Part shown: in pieces, positions 9,488-19,565 of the stretch | Position numbering within the stretch: position 1 is the first letter of the stretch | Layout of the letters: each line of letters begins with the position of its first letter | DNA from: Gammaproteobacteria bacterium | Lineage (GTDB): Bacteria > Pseudomonadota > Gammaproteobacteria > Coxiellales > Coxiellaceae | NCBI GenBank assembly: GCA_026399315.1 | Contig: JAPLRF010000030.1 | Span: forward strand, 1-64,000 | Direction: 5' to 3' | Length of the DNA: 64,000 nt | Translations under genes and position numbers: made by a program | The notes under the pieces: model-generated | What the model was told of the DNA's origin: nothing | What the model saw: only the letters and a program-made list of their open reading frames with translations | The model's database searches: none

Positions 9488-12145
9488 TTATGTGCCATAA
9501 CCTTTAAATCGAGTCTGAGTAGCAAGACTTACTTCAGAGCCATTATCGTTAATCGCAGCTCCGTTCGATTTAGAATCTGAACAAAATGAAAAACAAACTC
9601 TTTTCAGTCGATTGTAATAACCGGCTTCTTTTTCTTTCACTGTTAAATCCATTCTTTTTTCGCTAATAACATCTGTCAATGCAGAAACGGGATGTTTTTC
9701 TGCCGTAATATATTTAATTTCTAGTTTTGCGATTTCTTGAAACCCTAATTTCTGTGCACTATTTTCAGGAACATATTCACGCTGCTCTTTTTCTATTACG
9801 AATTGATTTAATGTCAAAATGCTCGCTTTCTCCGTAATTTTCATTTTCGCTAATTGCAAATCCGCATCGCAATAATGAACATACCAAGATTCACCTTCAT
9901 TATTTTCAACTCTTTCAAAAATAATTTTTTTACCTTGAGCGCAAGCTGCTTTTTGCTCCTCATTCAAAGCAGAATGCGTTATGGCATATTCACATCCTGA
10001 TTCATTACTTTTATCAATCGCTTCTTGAATTTTATCTTTTAATTTTATGTGCATTGGCTTTTGCTTGTTTCTAATTTCTTTACCCTTTTGCAAAGCATCA
10101 GCGTGTGTATTTGCACCGAGGCGCGCCGCTATTTTACGCAATTGTTTTGGATTTTCAGGGGTGAATATAACTTTTCTAACCATGCCTTCTTCAAGATTTT
10201 TTGCTGCAGTAACAATGACTTTTTCTTTTTCTAACACTCCATTTAAAACAGCAATATCGCGGTTGTTATTATTATTTCGATCATATTCATTTTTTGGAAT
10301 TTTTTTGTTATGGTAATCTGAGTTATTTTGTGACTCTGTAATACTTTGAATATCAACAGATTGAAGCTGCTTATTTTTATTTGAAAAATGAACAGTCCAT
10401 TGGCCATCCGCCTTCCTTTCAAAGAAGATAGCATTGCCGTTTTTGCAAGATTCTTTTTGCGCATCATCAGGTGTTGTTGTTATTATTTGATAAACGCGCG
10501 AATCGACATCAGCACCCGTCATATACGCTTTTGCACCTTGCCAGTAAGAAGCATCTTTAACGCCCGCCGCTTTCAATGACGCACGACGATCATCAACCGC
10601 CTGGTCAGCACTCATTACCGAACCGCCATTGGTACAAACACCCGCTAAAGTGCCTGCTAAAAAAGGTGCCCAAGAAGCAATGACCAGTTCAAAAAAATCT
10701 TTGAAAAAAAGCACCCTGAAAAAGGTACTGTCAGCCAAAGTGCCGTAACCTGCCAAGGGAACATCTGTTGTGTTACTGCCTGGAACAGGTGCTGGATTTT
10801 CTTGTTTTTCATTTGCACCATACATTCCCACGCCGGACCCCAAGCTCATTGCAATCAGTAAAGCAGCAATGACCGTCGCTACCAATGCGTTATGTTTACT
10901 TGATAATCTGCCGATATAATCAATCACTCTTTGCGGATAGCGCGCAGCGGAATTAATGTACAAGGCTTCACTGCCTGTTGCAGCAATTAATTCAAGTGGA
11001 GAAGCGGCTTTCTCCCACTCCAATTTATTTCCCCATCCCAAAAATGTGGCAATGGCAGTTGCACCTGATTGAGAAATACCCACCCATGACGGCATCATGA
11101 TAAATGCCAAGAAAGCCAAGGTAATGCCAGAAGCTTGTTTTACACGAAGGGCTGCTAATTGCTTATTGGTACGGCCAACATTTTCATTTTCAAGTAACTT
11201 ATCTACTTTTAAGTAAAACCATGTGATAAATTCAGAAGGGGTTTTATCTTTAACTTCTTCTTTAACTATATCCGTATTCAAACCAATTCGATCACCGTAA
11301 ATTTCTATATCGCTTAACAATTGGAAATAGGGCTTATACTCTGGTTTCCTATTTAAATAAAATTCGCGAACCGTTTGATAAATCCAATTTAGTATGCGCG
11401 CAACCGAAACAGAGCGTGTTGCAAAAGTGTTAATCGCGCCGACAGCAATAAAAGCCAGCGTCATCGCTTGCGCCAAATCCGCTTCAAGTTTCCAATCCTT
11501 TAAAAGCCCTGAAGCTGCTTCTTCATTTAATTTCACACCGACCGCAACCGTTGTCAAACCAATTAATGCACTGGTCACTGCAATGAATTTAAAAACACCG
11601 CTTTTTCCAGGCATATTCGCAATATAATCCGTTACCAAGTCTTCATTAAAAGCAATTGCCATAGGGAAATTGTTAGCAAAAGAACAAAGCGCACAAATAT
11701 AAGCAGCGACCTTCCACAAACCCTCTTTATTTAGCAAGGCAACCAAAGTCAGCGTTGCAAAAGACAATGACACCACAAAAGAATAAAAAACATTAAGTAT
11801 TCTCAAAGCAGGCGGGCCATATTCCGCGAGAAAAGATTTTTGAGTGGCGTTGAGGATTTTTGTCGAGGCACTGGCTTGCAGTGTAACATTACTATTTTTC
11901 ATAGGATCACCTATAGCTGAATTATCATTTAAATTTGAAGGGTTAGAAACAATAAAAATTTCCCCGTGTTTATTATCAAAACTATTGCAACCTGCCGCGG
12001 CTTTTTCAGGTGAATTCCCCTCAGTATCGTATAGCATTGAGTTGCTGGTATGGAAATTTTCACTTGAGTTAGCAGGAAGTAAACTTTTTGGAGTGGGAAT
12101 AGGATCGTTGTGTAAAATTTCTGGATTTGCATTAGTAGGTCTCAT
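9488..12145 (-). CDS. Large multi-pass membrane protein with two copies of a repeated soluble domain; paralog of the 608-aa protein at 50431
   Basis: 885 aa; several hydrophobic segments; repeats RVYQIITTTPDDAQKESCKNGNAIFFERKADGQWTVHF and YAITHSALNEEQKAACAQGKKIIFERVENNEGESWYVHY. Confidence 0.75.
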   Translation of the reverse strand: MRPTNANPEILHNDPIPTPKSLLPANSSENFHTSNSMLYDTEGNSPEKAAAGCNSFDNKHGEIFIVSNPSNLNDNSAIGDPMKNSNVTLQASASTKILNATQKSFLAEYGPPALRILNVFYSFVVSLSFATLTLVALLNKEGLWKVAAYICALCSFANNFPMAIAFNEDLVTDYIANMPGKSGVFKFIAVTSALIGLTTVAVGVKLNEEAASGLLKDWKLEADLAQAMTLAFIAVGAINTFATRSVSVARILNWIYQTVREFYLNRKPEYKPYFQLLSDIEIYGDRIGLNTDIVKEEVKDKTPSEFITWFYLKVDKLLENENVGRTNKQLAALRVKQASGITLAFLAFIMMPSWVGISQSGATAIATFLGWGNKLEWEKAASPLELIAATGSEALYINSAARYPQRVIDYIGRLSSKHNALVATVIAALLIAMSLGSGVGMYGANEKQENPAPVPGSNTTDVPLAGYGTLADSTFFRVLFFKDFFELVIASWAPFLAGTLAGVCTNGGSVMSADQAVDDRRASLKAAGVKDASYWQGAKAYMTGADVDSRVYQIITTTPDDAQKESCKNGNAIFFERKADGQWTVHFSNKNKQLQSVDIQSITESQNNSDYHNKKIPKNEYDRNNNNNRDIAVLNGVLEKEKVIVTAAKNLEEGMVRKVIFTPENPKQLRKIAARLGANTHADALQKGKEIRNKQKPMHIKLKDKIQEAIDKSNESGCEYAITHSALNEEQKAACAQGKKIIFERVENNEGESWYVHYCDADLQLAKMKITEKASILTLNQFVIEKEQREYVPENSAQKLGFQEIAKLEIKYITAEKHPVSALTDVISEKRMDLTVKEKEAGYYNRLKRVCFSFCSDSKSNGAAINDNGSEVSLATQTRFKGYGT

Positions 12146-12349
12146 ATCATCCCCCTATGTTTTATCGTGCTATTATCAATATTCTTATTATTGGAATAGA
12201 TTTTACGCTGAGGACTGTCTGTAAAACAGCCTTTTCCGAAAGATAATGTACTCTTAAGTATTCTCTTGAAACCCGCACTGGAGCGTTGCTGAGCATTGAA
12301 AAAAAAGAAGATTTTGTCTTTTTTAACTAAATAACAAGTGAGTTTAAAG

Positions 12350-13126
12350 TCATATCGCGACTTGCTCACCTGTTTTTCCGAATCGACGTTGCCGTTTTTG
12401 AAAAACAGCAAGGGCTTGTTGGAAAACCGCGTCATTAAAATCCGGCCAAAAAACATCTGAAAAAAAGAGTTCTGTATAAGCCAGCTGCCACAATAAAAAA
12501 TTACTGATGCGCTGCTCGCCACTCGTTCGAATCATTAAATCGGGCTCCGGCAAATCAGATAAGCATAAAAATTGCGAGAAATCTTTTTCAGTTTGCGTGC
12601 TTGGATTTATTTTCTCATCCATTAAATGTTGTGCAAACTTTTTTGCTGCTTGAAAAATATCCCAACGACCACTGTAATGCAGCGCAATGACCAAAATTAA
12701 TTTCGTATTATTTTTTGTAACTGTTTGTGCGTGTTGAATGTGATCCTGTACGATATCACCCAAAACAGAAGTGTCGCCAATCACACGAATACAAACGCCA
12801 TTGTCATTTAATTCTGCTAAATTTGAGGTAATCATGTCTGAGAATAATGAAATAAGAAATTTTACTTCAGTATCCGGACGAAACAGAAAATTTTCAACAC
12901 TCAGTGCAAACAGTGACAGCACAGAAATTTGATGATCCAGACAAAAATCAATCGCTCGTCGAACCGCTTTTACACCAGCACGATGACCCATAATTCGCTT
13001 CATCAAGCGTTGCTGCGCCCAGCGACCATTGCCATCCATCACGATTGAAACATGGCGGGGTACTAAACAAGATTCAGGGTTATTACTTTCACACTGACTT
13101 CGCTTCATTTGCACATTCCTTAGCAA
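12350..13126 (-). CDS. uppS: Isoprenyl transferase (undecaprenyl diphosphate synthase)
   Basis: PRHVSIVMDGNGRWAQQRLMKRIMGHRAGVKAVRRAIDF and LMIRTSGEQRISNFLLWQLAYTELFFSDVFWPDF. Confidence 0.96.
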   Translation of the reverse strand: MLRNVQMKRSQCESNNPESCLVPRHVSIVMDGNGRWAQQRLMKRIMGHRAGVKAVRRAIDFCLDHQISVLSLFALSVENFLFRPDTEVKFLISLFSDMITSNLAELNDNGVCIRVIGDTSVLGDIVQDHIQHAQTVTKNNTKLILVIALHYSGRWDIFQAAKKFAQHLMDEKINPSTQTEKDFSQFLCLSDLPEPDLMIRTSGEQRISNFLLWQLAYTELFFSDVFWPDFNDAVFQQALAVFQKRQRRFGKTGEQVAI

Positions 13127-13150
13127 TCTCCCCAGGTACCGACGGGGATT

Positions 13151-13708
13151 TTAGATTTCCATTAAATCTTTTTCTTTTGCTGTTGAAGCAGCATCAATAT
13201 GCGCAACAAATTCATCCGTTGTTTTTTGAATGATCGCTTGCGCACTGCGATCTTCATCTTCACTGATTTTTTTATCTTTTAATAATGTTTTCAATTCTTG
13301 ATTTGAATCACGACGCACATTACGCACTGAAACACGCGCACGCTCTGCTTCTTCACGCACTACTTTTCCCAAACTTTTACGACGTTCTTCGGTTAGCGGT
13401 GGCATGGGGATACGAATGACAGTGCCGGAAGTATTCGGATTCAAACCTAAATTAGCAGATAAAATTGCTTTTTCAATATCAGGGACAATATTTTTTTCCC
13501 AGGGAGAAACCATAAGTGTTCGGGAATTTTCAATTGAAATGCTTGCCACTTGGCTTAGCTGAGTCGGCACGCCGTAATATGAAACCATAACGTGTTCAAT
13601 TAAACTCGGATGCGCTCTGCCCGTGCGTAATTTTGATAATTCATGTTTCAATGATTCGATGGATTTTTCCATTCTTGATTTGGTATTGCGAATAATATCG
13701 TTGATCAT
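13151..13708 (-). CDS. frr: Ribosome recycling factor
   Basis: 185 aa; [46 protein letters not shown]. Confidence 0.97.
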   Translation of the reverse strand: MINDIIRNTKSRMEKSIESLKHELSKLRTGRAHPSLIEHVMVSYYGVPTQLSQVASISIENSRTLMVSPWEKNIVPDIEKAILSANLGLNPNTSGTVIRIPMPPLTEERRKSLGKVVREEAERARVSVRNVRRDSNQELKTLLKDKKISEDEDRSAQAIIQKTTDEFVAHIDAASTAKEKDLMEI

Positions 13709-13722
13709 ATCATTTCTCCTAT

Positions 13723-14439
13723 TTAACCACCATCAACTAAAGTGCCAACTTCTTCACCCAAAATAACTTTTAATAGCATGCCCGCTTTTCCAATATTAAA
13801 AATGCGTAATGGCATTTGATAATCACGACATTGACAAAATGCTGCCAAATCCATAATGGCAAATTCATTATCAAGTGCTTCATCATAGGTTAAATGTTTA
13901 TAAAGCGTTGCCTCTGGATTTTTTCGAGGGTCTTCTGAATAAACGCCATCGACGTTTGTTGCTTTTAAAACGACATCCGCACCAATTTCAATGCCGCGCA
14001 GGCTGGCTGCTGAATCCGTTGTAAACAAAGGATTGCCGGTTCCTGCTGCAAAGATAACAACACGACCCTGCTCTAAATGATGAATGGCTTTTCGACGGTG
14101 AAACAAATCAACCATGCCGCCAACAGCAACGGCAGATAAAATTCTGACTGGCATAGGCGTACGTTCAAAAGCATCACGCAATGCAAGTGCATTCATAATC
14201 GTTGCAACCATGCCCATGTGATCGCCTGTAATGCGATTAATGCCGACTTCAGACAAAGACACACCACGACAAAAATTACCGCCGCCGATCACAATCGCAA
14301 TTTGAACGCCAAGCTCACGTACTTCATTAATTTCTGTCGCTAAACGATTTAGAACGGTAGGTGAGATAGCGGTAATACCATCTCCCATTAAGGCTTCACC
14401 ACTCATTTTGAGCAATATGCGTTTGTACTTTGGTTTCAT
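13723..14439 (-). CDS. pyrH: UMP kinase
   Basis: [21 protein letters not shown]...[11 protein letters not shown]. Confidence 0.97.
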   Translation of the reverse strand: MKPKYKRILLKMSGEALMGDGITAISPTVLNRLATEINEVRELGVQIAIVIGGGNFCRGVSLSEVGINRITGDHMGMVATIMNALALRDAFERTPMPVRILSAVAVGGMVDLFHRRKAIHHLEQGRVVIFAAGTGNPLFTTDSAASLRGIEIGADVVLKATNVDGVYSEDPRKNPEATLYKHLTYDEALDNEFAIMDLAAFCQCRDYQMPLRIFNIGKAGMLLKVILGEEVGTLVDGG

Positions 14440-14455
14440 TCGTTCTCCTTTATTC

Positions 14456-14511
14456 GGTGTCAGTGACGATGACGGTGACGGTGACGGTGACGGTGACGCT
14501 GACGGTGACGT
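14456..14511. repeat. Hexanucleotide tandem repeat (GACGGT)n between tsf and pyrH
   Basis: gtcagt gacgat gacggt gacggt gacggt gacggt gacgct gacggt gacg. Confidence 0.9.
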
Positions 14512-14593
14512 ATCAAATTTTACGCGTCAGATCATCATTATCAATTTTATTATTTAAATAATTCGCTCGACGCAGTCACAGTCAACATCACTT

Positions 14594-15475
14594 TTATATT
14601 CCCTTAAGTGTCTCACTTACTTCAGCAGCCAAATCCGTGACTGGCTTTTCAATGCCTTCACCTACCTCAAACCGTGTAAAGGAAATTACTTTTGCGCCAA
14701 TTGTTTTTAATAATTGCTCAACAGTGACATCTGGGTTTTTTACAAAGGGTTGATGCACCAAACACACTTCTTGCACAAATTTTTGCAAACGACCATCAAC
14801 CATTTTTTCAATAATGTTTTCTGGTTTTCCAGAAGTGGCTGCTTGCGCCGTCACAATTTCGCGTTCTTTTGCTAATACTTCTTGTGATATACCGCTAGCA
14901 TCAATTGCCAATGGATTCGTTGCAGCAATATGCATTGCAACGTCTTTTGCGATATCAAAATCATTTTTGTCTAATGCGACTAACACACCGATACGATCAC
15001 CATGCAAATAATATCCTACGCAACCCGGCGAGGATAAGGTAAGCATGCGACGTGCTTGGATATTTTCACCGATTTTTGAAACAGCCACTTCTCGCGCTGA
15101 TTCACAAGTGACACCATCAGGTGTTTTTTGTGCCATTAAGGTGGCAACATCGGCTGTGTTCGCACTCAAGCCCGCTTGCGACAACATATCTGCAAATGCT
15201 TTAAAACTGCTATCGCGCGCAACGAAATCTGTTTCGCAGTTAACTTCAATCATACATACACGTGTTTTGTCTGGATTGGCCGCAACAACAATAACGCCTT
15301 CCGCTGCAATTTTGCCTGCGCGTTTTGCTGCTTTCAAACCGCCCTTTTTACGCATATTATCAATTGCTACTTCTATATCGCCATTGGCTTCAACCAAAGC
15401 GTTTTTACATTCCATCATTCCCGCACCGGTGATTTCGCGTAATTCTTTTACGGATGATGCTGTGATTTGTGACAT
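14594..15475 (-). CDS. tsf: Elongation factor Ts
   Basis: SSVKELREITGAGMMECKNALVEANGDIEVAIDNMRKKG. Confidence 0.97.
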   Translation of the reverse strand: MSQITASSVKELREITGAGMMECKNALVEANGDIEVAIDNMRKKGGLKAAKRAGKIAAEGVIVVAANPDKTRVCMIEVNCETDFVARDSSFKAFADMLSQAGLSANTADVATLMAQKTPDGVTCESAREVAVSKIGENIQARRMLTLSSPGCVGYYLHGDRIGVLVALDKNDFDIAKDVAMHIAATNPLAIDASGISQEVLAKEREIVTAQAATSGKPENIIEKMVDGRLQKFVQEVCLVHQPFVKNPDVTVEQLLKTIGAKVISFTRFEVGEGIEKPVTDLAAEVSETLKGI

Positions 15476-15499
15476 TGCTGGCCTCTTAATATAAATATA

Positions 15500-15535
15500 T
15501 TTGCGCGAGGGCTACCGCCCCCGCTTCTGAACTAT
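15500..15535. repeat. Family-2 repeat, rpsB/tsf gap
   Basis: tttgcgcgagggctaccgcccccgcttctgaactatt; near-identical to copies at 35477 and 35523. Confidence 0.8.
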
Positions 15536-16425
15536 TCAGCGCTTGGTTTTGGTGCTTTTTTAGCAGCAGGTTTTTTTGCTGAAGCAACAACCGCTTCTTC
15601 TTTTGCAACCGCTTCAACAACAGCATCAGCATCCGCTTTTTTGTTTACTTTTTTTGCTGTTTTAACTTCAGGTGCTTTTGCTTTTGTTTTTGCGCGTTCT
15701 GCTTTTTCTTTCTGAGCAGATGCTTCTTCTTCGAGAATTGATCGACGTGATTCAATAATCACATCAGCAATTGTTTTGCAGTAAAAACGAATTGAGCGCA
15801 TCGCGTCATCATTTCCTGGAACAATATGATCGATTTCATCTGGGCTGCCATTCGTATCCACAATGCCTGCCACTGGGATTCCCAAGCGTTTTGCTTCTAA
15901 AATAGCTGTTTTTTCTTGTTGAACGTCAATGACAAACAACATGTCTGGTAAACCGCCCATGTTTTTAATGCCTTCTAGATTAGCAGACAATTTGTCTTTT
16001 TCGCGTTGAATAGTCAGTACTTCTTTTTTTGTTTTTCCAATGAGTGCCTTTGGATTTTCTAACATTGCTTCCAAATCTTTAAGGCGTTTGATGGATTGAC
16101 GAATCGTTTTGTAGTTTGTCAACATGCCGCCTAACCAACGGTTATCAACATAAGGCATGCCACAACGTACCGCTTCTTCTTTGATAATGTCACGGGCAGC
16201 ATGTTTTGTGCCGACCATTAATATTTTGCCGCGTTTTGCAGTCACGTGGCTGATTTTTTCTAATAAATCACGGAACATAGGTAATGATTTTTGAAGATCG
16301 ATAATGTGTAATTTTTCGCGTTCGCCGTAAATGTATGGTGCCATTTTAGGGTTCCAGAAGCGCTTTTGATGTCCGAAATGAACACCAGCTTCCAGCATTT
16401 GATGCATAGAGATAGAGATTGTCAT
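15532..16425 (-). CDS. rpsB: 30S ribosomal protein S2, Lys/Ala-rich C-terminal extension
   Basis: MHQMLEAGVHFGHQKRFWNPKMAPYIYGEREKLHIIDLQK; tail AKTKAKAPEVKTAKKVNKKADADAVVEAVAKEEAVVASAKKPAAKKAPKPSAE. Confidence 0.97.
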   Translation of the reverse strand: MTISISMHQMLEAGVHFGHQKRFWNPKMAPYIYGEREKLHIIDLQKSLPMFRDLLEKISHVTAKRGKILMVGTKHAARDIIKEEAVRCGMPYVDNRWLGGMLTNYKTIRQSIKRLKDLEAMLENPKALIGKTKKEVLTIQREKDKLSANLEGIKNMGGLPDMLFVIDVQQEKTAILEAKRLGIPVAGIVDTNGSPDEIDHIVPGNDDAMRSIRFYCKTIADVIIESRRSILEEEASAQKEKAERAKTKAKAPEVKTAKKVNKKADADAVVEAVAKEEAVVASAKKPAAKKAPKPSAE

Positions 16426-16439
16426 ACTAATTTTCCTGT

Positions 16440-16520
16440 GGGGTTATCCGCCCGCTAATCGATTGTCCTAATCTGTTGCTATTGATAACAGCAACAAACA
16501 CCCTAGAACAACCTGGTGAT
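16440..16520 (-). promoter_or_regulatory. Candidate rpsB 5' leader hairpin (position of the enterobacterial rpsB/t44 leader)
   Basis: Divergent map/rpsB intergenic; hairpin gttgct-gttatcaat-agcaac in the rpsB leader; position argument only. Confidence 0.3.
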
Positions 16521-16615
16521 TAAGCGTGTGTATTTGTTAATAAAAATAAATTGCTAATTACAGCAACGCTTTATACCATAGACTCCCATAGACAACAATA
16601 AGCAAATGAAAAGAC

Positions 16616-17401
16616 ATGACAATCACCCTTAAAACACCTGAAGAATTTGCCAAAATGCGCATTGCTGGGAAGCTTGCAGCTGAATTACTCGACATGATCG
16701 GTTCACACGTCAAGCCCGGCATCACAACAAATGAATTAAACGCCATTTGTCACCAGTACATTACCGAAACACAGCAAGCCATTCCAGCGCCGCTCAATTA
16801 CCCCGGCTCAATATGCAACTTTCCCAAATCTATTTGCACTTCGGTAAACCACGTTGTTTGCCACGGCATTCCGAACGATAAACCCCTTCAAAATGGCGAT
16901 ATCGTGAATATCGACGTCACCGTCATTAAAGATTTATATCACGGTGACACCAGCAAAATGTTTCTTGTTGGCGATGTTGCGCCCTTTGCCAAAAAATTAA
17001 TTGATATCACGCAAGAATGTTTATACCTTGCGATTCAGATGGTGAAACCCGGCGTTAAATTAGGCGATATTGGTTTTGCTATTCAACAACATGCCGAAAA
17101 AAACCGCTACTCCGTTGTTCGAGAATATTGTGGGCATGGCATCGGCAGAATATTCCACGAAGACCCTCAAGTGTTACATTATGGGAAAAAAAATACCGGC
17201 ATTGAACTGCGACCAGGAATGACATTCACAATCGAGCCGATGATTAATGCTGGAAAACGTGATGTGAAATTAAATAAAAAAGATGGCTGGACAGTTATCA
17301 CGAAAGACCACAGCCTGTCCGCACAATGGGAACACACACTCGGCGTAACTGAAAATGGTGTCGAAATATTCACGCAACGCAGTGAAGAAAAAATTCTCTA
17401 A
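16616..17401 (+). CDS. map: Methionine aminopeptidase type I
   Basis: MTITLKTPEEFAKMRIAGKLAAELLDMIGSHVKPGITTNEL; YCGHGIGRIFHEDPQVLHYG. Confidence 0.97.
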   Translation: MTITLKTPEEFAKMRIAGKLAAELLDMIGSHVKPGITTNELNAICHQYITETQQAIPAPLNYPGSICNFPKSICTSVNHVVCHGIPNDKPLQNGDIVNIDVTVIKDLYHGDTSKMFLVGDVAPFAKKLIDITQECLYLAIQMVKPGVKLGDIGFAIQQHAEKNRYSVVREYCGHGIGRIFHEDPQVLHYGKKNTGIELRPGMTFTIEPMINAGKRDVKLNKKDGWTVITKDHSLSAQWEHTLGVTENGVEIFTQRSEEKIL

Positions 17402-17420
17402 AAAAACAGGGTTTTTCGTT

Positions 17421-18484
17421 ATGCGCAATACAACAATCCAAGCATTACACTCACCACGCTTTTCTTCTCTTAAGCCCAAGTTCCGCGGTGAAATCAACCT
17501 AAATCACGTAGATCAAATTATTGCAAAAATTAAATTACGCTTCGACAAGATAAAAAAAGAAGGGACTGAAAACACAAAAGCAATCAAACAAGAAGCGAAA
17601 ATTTATTTGTCACTGGATTTTGACGACACGATGGTTTTTGTTTGCGACAAAAACACCATCATTAATAAATTTTTAGTGCAAGCACTGGCTTCTATTTTAA
17701 ATTCAGTCGGCCCTGACGATGCGCATTACATTGAACTTATGATTACTTCTGCGCGCTGCCCCGATTTATTAATGAAGAATTAATTCAGTTTAGCGCTGAG
17801 GAAAAAGCAGAAATTCAAATACACAAAAAAAACATTCATTGTTTACAAGAAACAATTTATATATTTTTTCGAGACGCTGAAACAGGAATGAGAATAACGC
17901 ATAAATGGTTTGCACGAAACGATAAAAACGAACTATTCTCCTACCTTCAGCAAACTGAAACTGAAAGAAAAAGGCTCGAAAATAAATTTCAAAGACGAAT
18001 TGAAACTGAAATTCACACCTACGATCATTTTAATAAACGCACGCTCATAAGAGAAATAAACAAAGGTAGATTTTTAAGTGATTTCTTTTATAACCAAGCC
18101 GCATTAATTTTTCATGTTGACGATCAAGATCCGCAACTAAACTATATTCATCAATCCGATATTGCAAAAAAAGAATGTTTATTTGCCATACCTGTTATGC
18201 CTTCCAGCTACACGCAAAATGATTATTTTCACGCTCATGACAAAATGATTGTTGACAATCCTCAGGCATCAAAAATCCCCTTGCTCAACCTGGTAAGATT
18301 AAAAGAAAAAAAACAAGCTGAACCTTCTTATATTATGGCTCGCGACAGAGAAATACTGACAGCCAGAAAAGCCCCTGTTTCTGCTGGTAGAAAAACACCG
18401 CGTTTATTTCAAGAAGGAAAAAATATCACCGTTGGCATTCCCAAACCTGTTCTGACGGAACAACATTTTATATTTAAAGCATGA
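17421..18484 (+). pseudogene. Frameshifted HAD-like gene (ORFs 17421-17783 and 17888-18484)
   Basis: N-part has LSLDFDDTMVFVCDKNT (DxDDT HAD motif I-like); the downstream ORF's frame is open back through 17762 (RFINEELIQFSAEEKAEIQIHKKNIHCLQETIYIFFRDAETGMRITHKWF), overlapping the first ORF's end. Confidence 0.6.
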
Positions 18485-18489
18485 GAAAA

Positions 18490-18550
18490 TTATCAGAGAT
18501 CAGGCATCTGGGGTCGGCGTTCGCATACGGACACTGACCCCAGACAACCT
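18490..18550. repeat. Family 1b dispersed repeat after the frameshifted gene/sucD stops
   Basis: ttatcagagatcaggcatctggggtcggcgttcgcatacggacactgaccccagacaacc; perfect 9-bp inverted repeat tctggggtc/gaccccaga. Confidence 0.75.
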
Positions 18551-18579
18551 TTCCACCAGAACAATACGAGAAACATTCA

Positions 18580-19452
18580 TTATTTCTTAAGCACTTCCGC
18601 CACTGTTTTACCAATTTCAGCAGGTGAGCGTGTTGTATGAACACCAGCCGCTTCCAATGCTTTGAATTTTTCAGCTGCTGTTCCCATGCCGCCAGCAATA
18701 ATCGCACCCGCATGACCCATGCGTTTGCCAGCTGGCGCTGTAACACCTGCGATATAAGAAACAACCGGCTTTTTCACGTGATGTTTAATATATTCTGCCG
18801 CTTCTTCTTCGCCTGATCCGCCAATTTCGCCGACCATCACAATGATTTCTGTTTGCGGATCCTTTTCAAACATCGCCAATACATCAACAAAGCTGGTTCC
18901 CGCAATCGGATCACCACCAATACCAACGCAAGTGCTTTGTCCAAAACCCAATTCGGTTGTTTGATTAACCGCTTCATAGGTCAATGTACCTGAACGCGAC
19001 ACAATACCTACTTTACCAGGTAAATGAATATGACCTGGCATGATGCCAATTTTACATTCGCCGGGTGTAATCACACCTGGGCAGTTTGGTCCGATTAAAC
19101 GCACGTCGCGGCCTTTCATGTAGGCTTTAATCGCCATCATGTCTAAAACAGGAATGCCTTCTGTGATACAGATAACCAATTTAATACCTGCATCAATTGC
19201 TTCGATAATAGAATCTTTGCAAAAAGGGGCTGGAACAAAAATCATACTTGCATCTGCTTGTGTTGCTGCATACGCATCATGAACACTGTTAAAAACAGGC
19301 AAGCCCAAATGCAATTCGCCGCCTCTACCCGGTGTTACACCACCTACCATTTTTGTGCCGTAATTTAAGCATTGTTCCGAATGAAGTGTGCCGTGTTTGC
19401 CGGTAAAACCTTGGCAGATTACTTTTGTGTTTTTGTTAATTAAAATACTCAT
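18580..19452 (-). CDS. sucD: Succinyl-CoA synthetase alpha subunit
   Basis: [45 protein letters not shown]; start at the Met at 19452. Confidence 0.97.
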   Translation of the reverse strand: MSILINKNTKVICQGFTGKHGTLHSEQCLNYGTKMVGGVTPGRGGELHLGLPVFNSVHDAYAATQADASMIFVPAPFCKDSIIEAIDAGIKLVICITEGIPVLDMMAIKAYMKGRDVRLIGPNCPGVITPGECKIGIMPGHIHLPGKVGIVSRSGTLTYEAVNQTTELGFGQSTCVGIGGDPIAGTSFVDVLAMFEKDPQTEIIVMVGEIGGSGEEEAAEYIKHHVKKPVVSYIAGVTAPAGKRMGHAGAIIAGGMGTAAEKFKALEAAGVHTTRSPAEIGKTVAEVLKK

Positions 19453-19565
19453 ATTTAATTCTCTCAATTAATTCTATAAATGGCTTTTGTGTGTTCAATT
19501 TCTCACTTTATTGCTAACCCCTGGCATCTTGAGACTTCCACTCGCTGACGCTCGGGGCTCTGAGA

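Noticed and set aside
12142-12522. 126-aa - strand ORF upstream of the 885-aa gene
   Set aside because: Overlaps the uppS 3' end out of frame; no plausible protein features
19521-19565. ctcgctgacgctcggggctctgag between sucC and sucD as another repeat copy
   Set aside because: Only weak similarity to either family; cannot be distinguished from chance by eye
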